Of a stretch of DNA of 64,000 nucleotides, positions 60,701-64,000 are shown in pieces. The stretch spans positions 37,577,426 through 37,641,425 of the forward strand of contig OX392534.1 of the NCBI GenBank assembly GCA_947623455.1. The letters are read 5' to 3'. The stretch is from Mimachlamys varia. Taxonomy: Eukaryota; Mollusca; Bivalvia; Pectinida; Pectinidae. The notes beneath the pieces are model-generated. The model was not told where the DNA came from. It saw only the letters and a list, made by a program, of their open reading frames with translations, and searched no databases. A program made the translations under genes and the position numbers. Within the stretch, counting starts at the first letter, position 1. Each line of letters begins with the position of its first letter.

Positions 60701-63700
60701 TGACAACTGTCCTGTGACAGTAGATGATGGGGCCCTGTCATACGACAACTGGCCTGTTTCAATAGATGATGAGGCCCCTGTCATATGTCAACAGTCCTGT
60801 GTCAGTAGATAATGGGGCTCCTGTCATACGACAACTGGCCTGTGTCAGTAGATGTTGGGGCTCCTGTCATATGACAACTGTTCTGTGTCAATAGATGATG
60901 GGGCCCCTGTTATATGAAAACTGTTCTGTGTCAGTAGATGATGAGGCCCCTGTCATACGACAACTGTCCTGTGTCAGTAGATGTTGGGGCTCCTGTCATA
61001 TGACAACTGTTCTGTGTCAATAGATGATGGGGCTCCTGTCATATGAAAACTGTTCTGTGTCAGTAGATGATGAGGCCCCTGTCATACGACAACTGTCCTG
61101 TGTCAGTAGATGTTGGGGCTCCTGTCATATGACAACTGTCCTGTGTCAATAGAAGATGGGCCCCTGTCATATGACAACTGTTCTGTGTCAATAGATGATG
61201 GGGCCCCTGTTATATGAAAACTGTTCTGTGTCTAGATGTTAGGGCCCCTGTCATATGACAACTGTCCTGTGGCTATATATGATGGGCCTCTATCATATGA
61301 CATCTGTCTGGTGTCTTTAGATGTTGGGGCCCCTGTCATATGACAACTGTCCTGTGTCTATAGATGATGGGGCCCTGTCATATGACAACTGTCCTGTGTC
61401 AATAGATGACAACCAAACAGTTTTAGTTGAATTTGAGTTCTATTTTACCTATATGACATGAAATTCTGTTTGACACAAGTATTACAAGCTTTCCTATGAT
61501 TTGGACTAAAACAATTTGTGTCCGTACAGTAGGAGGATAGATAGTAATGGATGGATTCTTTCCTGTTGTAGCTTGCACCGAAACAGTATGGCTACTTACC
61601 AAAGATGCGGAGATTCTGTATGGCTCACAACATTTTGTGGTATTTGTGTTACGACTACAGAGGGCGCACTTCACCCGAAAGCTCGACACAGGATCCATCA
61701 GAATCCTTTTCAGCCCAAGATATGCCAGTTTCTATGGAAACTCAATCTGCGGCTGTTGATGCATTTGCAGGTGCTTTGAAGACCCCTGAGTCAACAGAGT
61801 TATCTGGAACTGATGTTGCTATGGAAACAGATCAGTCGACAGTTGAAGGTCATATGGATTCAAACAAGCCAGGCAAAAGTGAGACAGCAGGCCCTGGAAA
61901 ATTTACTGATGTAAATATACTATCATTCTCTAATAGTTTGACTGTATATACTCACAAATTATTCAAAATTCATCATCAAGAATTGTTTTTAAAGTGAATT
62001 AGGAAAATTTCTTGAAGTTTAAGCTTAGAGTGATGCGTCTTTGACAAATTAGTGTTGTTTATGTCAACGTTAAAATTCAGTGTACAATTAATAAATTTAA
62101 TTTTACAAAAAAAAACAACAAAAAATAGGCCTACTGATTTCAAACAGGAAATGAAATGGTGAAAAAATGAGTAATTCCCTCTGAAATACAGGCAGACGTT
62201 TAAAAGGAAAACCTCCTTAAATGGACCACCTGTAGTAAGTGATTTCTTATCTTAATAGGGGGATATTTTTGAACAAATACGGAAGCTGAAGGAACCGCCG
62301 TTATTCTGCGATGAAATGTCCTGGAGGCGGTACCTTCCCCCACTACCGAAACATAAAGGTACGAAATATAGAAAATATATTTCTATTTACAAAGGCTGGA
62401 AAAGCTTGTCCTAATGTGATTTGATTTGTAAATTTCAAATAATATGTTAAATATATCATATAGAATTATGTAAGTGGTTATCATGCATGTATAACTGTAT
62501 ACCTTATATTGTCATACAGATATGATAATTTGTCATAAATTCATTTCGGTGAAATTTTTTAAGGTGCAAATTTTTAAAAGATTGATTTGTTTCTGTTCAA
62601 ACACTCTTTTTAAGTGTAATTTAAGGCATAGCTTAATAGGAATAGCTTTACTTGTTGCTTTAAAGCATCAAAGTGCATACTTGCCAACTTTTAGAAATTT
62701 CCATGGGGGAGATTACACGTGCTCGGAATTGAAAACATAAATAATATGTATACATGTACATTCGGAGGAAAAATAATTCTTTTAAATGGCTTCTTTTGAG
62801 CTCTTTTAGATGAAATCATCAGATATTTATAAACAGGAACAGTTAAGAAAATTCCAAAGTTAAAAATGCAACATTTTAGGATCCAAAGTCGGGAGTCTTC
62901 CTCCTAAATAGGGAGGTTTGGCAGGTATGGAAGTGTTGTATCGTCCCAATTTATTTACAGAACATCCAAATGGCTGGTGTCTCATCTCCGACGTTCTAGT
63001 CACTCTCCCCGTCTGTCTGTTCTGTGCCATGGTTCCCGTCAGCTATAATGTAAGTATACATACTAGCGGACCACGTCTATATTTTCATACGTGAGTAAAC
63101 TGGCAAAGATTGACTTGTAGTTGTCTTTGCTTCATAGTCTATATTCTGCTCCGATTTCAATCGTAAATAATTCAAGTGTGAAACATATCATTTAGATTCT
63201 TATTTACCTTAGTCTTTTCAGTACTTTGATTTTAGGAAAATTCGTACAAATTTAATAGTCTTCATTTGCTTTAATCAACATGAATTTAATGATTTTGCAG
63301 CTCCAAGGCCTGAAAGAGATCCTGGATGATCCTGTCAAGTCCCTTTACCCCATTGTGTATCTCCCCTATCGACTCACACAACAGTTACTCTTCGCCCGCA
63401 AGTACATCTTCTCCTTCCACGAGAACTGCGAGAGACTTGCCTACATGGGTCTGCTGTCGTTTGGGACGCGACTTCTAAAGGAGAAAGACCAGGTAAGGAC
63501 TAGTCTCGGGCTTAATCTTCCAAATTATTTTATGTATGAATGAGTGATTTGTTGTATTATATGATTTTGTTAATGTTGGAATGTGTCCCAACAGAAACAA
63601 AATTAATGTGTTTCTTTAAAGAGCTATGGTCTGAAATGTTAAAAAAATAAACATTTCTTGAAAAATTGTCTGAATTTAAGGAAAACTATAATTAAAAAGG

Positions 63701-64000
63701 GATCATCTTTGTAAAAAACTGTCAGACCATTTGATGCCTTCAATTTTATGTTTTGCATGAAATATGATACGCTAGAATTATAATTAATGGAGGAAGATTC
63801 TGATATCATGTTGAACCTGTGTGAGTGAAAAAGGTCTGGGGGAAAAAAAAGAAGATATTTGATATGGAATACATAATATTTTTTTCCTTTTTATGATGCA
63901 GGTGTTTGTTTACCTGTATAAGAACGTGTATTTGAGGGACACGACCCGCTCCCTGGAGGGGTACTGTAAAATTACCATGCCTGACGGTATCCAGTGTGAA
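42739..64000 (+). CDS. GTF3C1: GTF3C1, general transcription factor 3C subunit 1 (partial, 20 exons, runs off right edge)
   Basis: This is the largest subunit of TFIIIC, the nuclear factor that binds the B box of tRNA and similar genes and recruits TFIIIB and RNA polymerase III. I joined 20 exons by GT-AG borders and similarity to the animal GTF3C1 family. All phases agree, giving 2991 coding bases (997 residues), roughly the N-terminal half of the ~2100-residue vertebrate protein. In order there is an N-terminal segment (EIALEGLDG, WGEKLVIVASQ), the B-block winged-helix region (about residues 180-285), an acidic linker (about 338-355), a second winged-helix segment (about 374-450), a basic patch VKKKVKFRTRR (about 540-550), another helical segment (about 565-650), and the conserved block PKMRRFCMAHNILWYL then MSWRRYLPPLP and KYIFSFHENCERLAYMGLL (about 730-960). 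No frameshift or premature stop was seen. Introns are loaded with tandem repeats, several of which duplicate splice junctions. Confidence 0.93.
43122..43330 (+). CDS. GTF3C1: GTF3C1 coding exon 2
   Basis: Acceptor TATTTTCAG, donor GTAAGT, ends in phase 0. It encodes ISIESLWMRLAARQNFPIKL and on to FDPDSGRLIEL. The LW.RL start, LWR..VTL.GL..YE and D...G pattern follow the family. Intron 2 (1237 bp) is AT-rich and holds a partial dispersed element ending ATAGAGAGGGTTGGCAAGTA near 44070-44095, and two ~130-bp diverged duplicates (about 44225-44375 and 44380-44545). Confidence 0.92.
44568..44722 (+). CDS. GTF3C1: GTF3C1 coding exon 3
   Basis: Acceptor TTGATAG, donor GTCAGT, ends in phase 2. Encodes EQVPADPYPINIVCKDGIYG, CAMFETRKNVT and LEEARTT. 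The PI.I...DGI.GSC..F..RKN.T pattern agrees with the family. Intron 3 (735 bp) carries a reversed dispersed repeat and duplicated copies of the next splice acceptor. Confidence 0.92.
44768..45010 (-). repeat. Dispersed repeat in intron 3, reversed
   Basis: Read on the minus strand, this is the family seen at 23450-25740: a TTTCTTGAGAAGTACTGG piece, and the GATTTGAATAGCC..CTGATGGTGGGCTAAAA end near 44768-44800. It shows that the same repeat family has inserted in this gene. Confidence 0.65.
45179..45457 (+). repeat. Duplicated intron 3 end / exon 4 start (two decoy copies)
   Basis: A ~106-bp block that joins the end of intron 3 (ATATCGCTGTATCTGTATGC ... GTTTTTGATTTAG) to the first ~38 bases of exon 4 is present twice before the true exon. 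Decoy acceptors precede 45244 and 45352; the true one precedes 45458. Copy 1 carries TAG in frame and a new CTG|GTGAGT donor-like site. Copy 2 runs into a stop 69 bases after its acceptor. Neither can replace exon 4. Confidence 0.88.
45458..45589 (+). CDS. GTF3C1: GTF3C1 coding exon 4
   Basis: Acceptor GATTTAG, donor GTAATA, ends in phase 2. Encodes WGEKLVIVASQEIRGNAICG and HAYCILERIGR. The WG.KL.IVASQ and YCILER.GR motifs are strongly conserved and mark entry into the B-block region. Only this third copy of the duplicated junction has an exon that continues in frame. Confidence 0.93.
45590..46710. other. Intron 4, left part
   Basis: Mostly AT-rich. A ~50-bp direct repeat AGAGAAAGTTTCACAATTAA + AGGGAGATAATTTA occurs at about 45793 and 46242, bracketing ~400 bp that includes AACCAGTTGAACTGGTTAAA. 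No exon seen. Confidence 0.5.
46711..47046 (+). repeat. Tandem decoy 3' splice sites before exon 5 (~34-bp unit)
   Basis: About nine units of GTTATTTGTGTTTTTTCCAG followed by GTCACGGTTCAATG run straight into exon 5, whose own start (TTTTTCCAG|GTCACGGTACAATGG) is the last unit. Six upstream units keep a full polypyrimidine-AG (exon-like starts at about 46743, 46778, 46811, 46845, 46913 and 46980); the others have CTGG in place of CAGG. By my count each would add 304, 269, 236, 202, 134 or 67 bases, none divisible by three. Confidence 0.9.
47047..47167 (+). CDS. GTF3C1: GTF3C1 coding exon 5
   Basis: Start chosen because the phase from exon 4 and the family pattern (GRSRYNG) require the last unit of the tandem array. 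Donor GTGAGT, ends in phase 0. Encodes SRYNGCMSVGPFSLQVFSMP and MFYHTKILVKLGLVKKQ. The K..FYH.KIL...GL pattern is the winged-helix core of the B-block domain that contacts DNA. Confidence 0.9.
47498..47671 (+). CDS. GTF3C1: GTF3C1 coding exon 6
   Basis: Acceptor CTGTTACAG, donor GTAGGT, phase 0 at both ends. Encodes SLTVVDIKHKQQIRRIFHLE, RFYKEIQSKY and HRDLASTIREHL. The LL.RF....SKY.IL pattern agrees with the family. Introns 5 (330 bp) and 6 (799 bp) have no notable repeat. Confidence 0.92.
48471..48589 (+). CDS. GTF3C1: GTF3C1 coding exon 7
   Basis: Acceptor TTATTGTAG, donor GTAAGT, ends in phase 2. Encodes EVDATLFKKLYYTYPNFLRA and MFPEAPEEEYMC. The K.LY.Y segment fits the family. The donor is the first member of the array that follows, so the border could shift among repeated GTAAGT sites; the first gives the phase needed by exon 8. 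Confidence 0.88.
48586..49808 (+). repeat. Tandem decoy 5' splice sites after exon 7 (28-bp unit)
   Basis: About 43 units of AGATCTAGTGTTACAGCCAC + AAGTAAGT begin at the last bases of exon 7 (TGCAAGTAAGTAGATCTAG). Most units carry AAGTAAGT, a near-perfect U1 match, and TTACAG, an acceptor-like AG six bases before it. Variant units (GTATGTCTAG, TTTTTCTGG) cluster on the left, and the right half is more uniform. It ends near GTCCAGGTTTGTGG. Confidence 0.93.
50266..50417 (+). CDS. GTF3C1: GTF3C1 coding exon 8
   Basis: Acceptor TTCCAACAG, donor GTAGGT, ends in phase 1. Encodes NRLSEKMVHSITMLQHPSVK, then the acidic run EDSEEEGEDEGEEDG and TDLSSKARL. An acidic linker at this place is a family feature. 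The left part of this intron 7 beyond the array (49809-50265) is unstructured. Confidence 0.9.
50474..50632. mobile_element. Pogo/Tigger-like MITE in intron 8
   Basis: Ends CAGTAAAACTCC (50474) and GGGTTTTACTG (ending 50632) are inverted, and each is flanked by TA, the target of Tc1/mariner-pogo elements. About 159 bp, no coding capacity. Confidence 0.6.
51115..51345. mobile_element. Second TA-flanked MITE in intron 8
   Basis: Left end AGTGGAACCCACTTATTATG and right end CATAATAGGTGGGCTCCATTG are inverted with a few differences, beside TA dinucleotides. A mariner-type origin is likely but unproven. Confidence 0.55.
51540..51747 (+). CDS. GTF3C1: GTF3C1 coding exon 9
   Basis: Acceptor TTCATTGTAG, donor GTAAGT, ends in phase 2. 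Encodes KYEWVYERSTLRQCYDAIRN, VTQITLAKILDLSDNMARVL and MNMVDQILKEEGKQKVK. It resembles the second winged-helix segment of the family (ERD...YD.I...G..G.....A......AR.L...). Confidence 0.92.
52435..52550 (+). CDS. GTF3C1: GTF3C1 coding exon 10
   Basis: Acceptor CTTTCTAG, donor GTATGC, ends in phase 1. Encodes FIAKEHRLQSKIYQEFLEEK, EKLFLKKDLSSGSGDQGS. Highly charged and probably helical. Introns 9 (687 bp) and 10 (955 bp) contain no clear repeat or extra exon. Confidence 0.88.
53506..53751 (+). CDS. GTF3C1: GTF3C1 coding exon 11
   Basis: Acceptor AACTTTCAG, donor GTAAGT, ends in phase 1. Encodes a low-conservation linker (PSQSNATTPAQANNTETMDV) ending in the basic patch VKEGVKKKVKFRTRR, a possible nuclear localisation signal, then NMANDQRSQL. 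Confidence 0.85.
54143..54240 (+). CDS. GTF3C1: GTF3C1 coding exon 12
   Basis: Acceptor TTCTGCAG, donor GTAAAA, ends in phase 0. Encodes TTLTSRHLKRMSMILEAVEK and KVLEKTHTFIK. L.RR..I.EAV resembles the family pattern. Its last ~20 bases (AAACCCACACCTTCATCAAG) and its donor are the seed of the following array. Use of the second donor would add 44 bases and shift the frame. Confidence 0.9.
54221..56935 (+). repeat. Tandem copies of exon 12 3' end plus donor (~45-bp unit)
   Basis: About 45 units of AACCCACACCTTCATCAAG|G followed by TAAAAAGTACAGATACCAGG and TGTTA. The first unit is the true end of exon 12. Many units keep the exon tail and the AAG|GTAAAA donor; some are shortened to CACCTTCACAGATACC. 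On the right, variants CATTAAGG and CATAAAGG increase. The array is interrupted by the TTAA element at 55594-56174. Confidence 0.93.
55594..56174. mobile_element. TTAA-flanked MITE inside the exon 12 array, 581 bp
   Basis: Perfect ends CTCTTTCCGTACCG (55594-55607) and CGGTACGGAAAGAG (56161-56174), each beside TTAA (55590-55593, 56175-56178). The array motif GGTGTTAAACCC is restored if one TTAA is removed, so the insertion was into a repeat unit. Near the right end, a ~40-bp motif with a hairpin (GTCGTCTGTATACGAC) occurs three times (about 56059, 56101, 56143). No transposase. Confidence 0.9.
57106..57255 (+). CDS. GTF3C1: GTF3C1 coding exon 13
   Basis: Acceptor TTAATTCAG, donor GTGAGT, phase 0 at both ends. 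Encodes MIREREKSEGLDCIIDKKTF and LALLLVKQKKIRIFKTSFPE. The MI...EK.EG.....KK.. ..L...L pattern fits the family. It joins exon 12 in frame only if the first donor of the array is used, or another one that adds a multiple of three. Confidence 0.92.
57750..57880. repeat. Small two-copy repeat in intron 13
   Basis: TTGCCAGACAATAAGAATCT.. and AGTGCCAGACATTAAGAATC.. with TTGTCCGG and GGTTGAGATT form two ~62-bp tandem copies. The rest of intron 13 is unremarkable. Confidence 0.6.
58200..58340 (+). CDS. GTF3C1: GTF3C1 coding exon 14
   Basis: Acceptor GTTCCACAG, donor GTGGGT, phase 0 at both ends. Encodes IQLLCAKHIQPTDALIKSKL, RSRCVPKERLIKTRNSPGKQ. Low conservation except the I......I...I start. Confidence 0.85.
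58551..59210. repeat. Repeat in intron 14 with four GTTGCCATGGTAACC palindromes
   Basis: Starts with a hairpin TATACCCTCC...GGAGGGTATA (58553-58585). Four ~160-bp internal units follow, each with GGTTGCCATGGTAACC or a variant (58675-58690, 58833-58848, 58994-59009, 59153-59167) and CTACACATGAATTTAAGGGA-like text. The palindrome equals the X-box bound by RFX factors. A related motif is near 40366. Confidence 0.8.
59398..59490 (+). CDS. GTF3C1: GTF3C1 coding exon 15
   Basis: Encodes FTGLPESTQENLKKLQEYKM and KIKSFDMVYDP, donor GTATGT, phase 0. The acceptor is not certain: TTGACAAAAG before 59398 follows a T-rich tract, but CAGAG six codons further in is a weaker in-frame alternative. Confidence 0.75.
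59740..61415 (+). repeat. 42/43-bp minisatellite in intron 15
   Basis: About 39 units of TGTCATATGACAACTGTCCT + GTGTCAGTAGATGATGGGGCCC. Where the period is exactly 42, frames stay open on both strands (for example SVDDGALSYDNCPV on +); these are repeat artefacts. TGACAACTGT in the unit also occurs 9 bases inside the intron after exon 15 (59499-59508), a possible seed. Confidence 0.93.
61572..61910 (+). CDS. GTF3C1: GTF3C1 coding exon 16
   Basis: Acceptor TCCTGTTGTAG, donor GTAAAT, phase 0 at both ends, the largest exon (113 codons). Encodes LAPKQYGYLPKMRRFCMAHN, ILWYLCYDY, and then a Ser/Thr/Glu-rich linker with VAMETDQSTVEGHMDSNKPG. The G.LPKM.R....H..LWYL pattern is a clear family signature. 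Confidence 0.93.
62259..62358 (+). CDS. GTF3C1: GTF3C1 coding exon 17
   Basis: Acceptor ATCTTAATAG, donor GTACGA, ends in phase 1. Encodes GDIFEQIRKLKEPPLFCDEM and SWRRYLPPLPKHK. The SW.RY.PP.P motif is conserved in animals. Confidence 0.92.
62676..62929. mobile_element. MITE-like element in intron 17
   Basis: Inverted ends CATACTTGCCAAC and TTTGGCAGGTATG. Interior motif GATGAAATCATCAGATATTT and AAGTCGGGAGTCTTCCTCCT is shared with a partial copy near 43960-44095 in intron 2. No coding capacity. Confidence 0.6.
62961..63049 (+). CDS. GTF3C1: GTF3C1 coding exon 18
   Basis: Acceptor TATTTACAG, donor GTAAGT, ends in phase 0. Encodes HPNGWCLISDVLVTLPVCLF and CAMVPVSYN. G..L.SD.L..LP...F....V.Y agrees with the family. 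Confidence 0.93.
63301..63492 (+). CDS. GTF3C1: GTF3C1 coding exon 19
   Basis: Acceptor GATTTTGCAG, donor GTAAGG, phase 0 at both ends. Encodes LQGLKEILDDPVKSLYPIVY, YRLTQQLLFARKYIFSFHEN and CERLAYMGLLSFG. One of the best conserved parts of the protein (R..QQLL..R.YIFS..EN..RL.YMGLL.FG). Confidence 0.95.
63902..64000 (+). CDS. GTF3C1: GTF3C1 coding exon 20 (cut by window edge)
   Basis: Acceptor TTTATGATGCAG, open to the last base of the window. Encodes VFVYLYKNVYLRDTTRSLEG, YCKITMPDGIQCE. The exon and the C-terminal half of the protein lie to the right. Confidence 0.9.
   Translation, partial: MFVYLYKNVYLRDTTRSLEGYCKITMPDGIQCE

Noticed and set aside
60089..60812. Asp/Val-rich repeat peptides in intron 15 as exons
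   Set aside because: The 42-bp period keeps both strands open by arithmetic; exons 15 and 16 join in phase 0 without them.

Overview
This window is animal nuclear DNA, most likely from a bivalve mollusc. The evidence is an intron-rich gene with GT-AG introns, very dense tandem and dispersed repeats of types familiar from bivalve genomes, a decayed Penelope-like retroelement, a LINE tail and many hairpin or TTAA-flanked transposon relics. There are no bacterial-style genes, operons or CRISPR arrays. The species assignment is inference from repeat style and gene similarity, made without a database search.

Layout. Bases 1-4040 are a 32-bp minisatellite with higher-order structure. Bases 4250-4534 hold a tRNA-derived SINE-like element. 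Bases 5742-20963 are a large satellite of about 25 units in three length classes (roughly 575, 783 and 880 bp), with a 4-unit, about 2.3-kb higher-order repeat in the middle. Bases 20964-26560 are overlapping copies of dispersed repeats. Bases 26560-31300 are a G-rich repeat array that encloses a purine-rich 36-bp minisatellite (27405-28970). Bases 31470-33310 are another dispersed repeat family. Bases 34100-42360 are a transposon graveyard: three foldback copies, two hairpin MITEs (one nested in a foldback), a Penelope-like reverse transcriptase pseudogene split by a 1.78-kb TTAA-flanked element, and a LINE 3' end.

The one real protein gene runs from 42739 past the right edge on the + strand. 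It is the 5' part of GTF3C1, the largest subunit of the RNA polymerase III factor TFIIIC (the B-box binding subunit). I resolved 20 coding exons whose phases all fit; together they encode 997 residues, about the N-terminal half of the expected protein.

The most unusual signal is inside this gene. At least four exon-intron junctions have been copied into tandem arrays. The 3' splice site of exon 4 exists in three copies and that of exon 5 in about ten. The 5' splice site of exon 7 is repeated about 43 times, and the end of exon 12 plus its donor about 45 times. The arrays start exactly at the exon borders and carry dozens of intact-looking decoy splice sites. A fifth intronic minisatellite (intron 15) has a possible but weak link to a splice donor. 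I know of no named system of this kind. It could be replication slippage seeded at splice sites, and its effect on splicing is untested.
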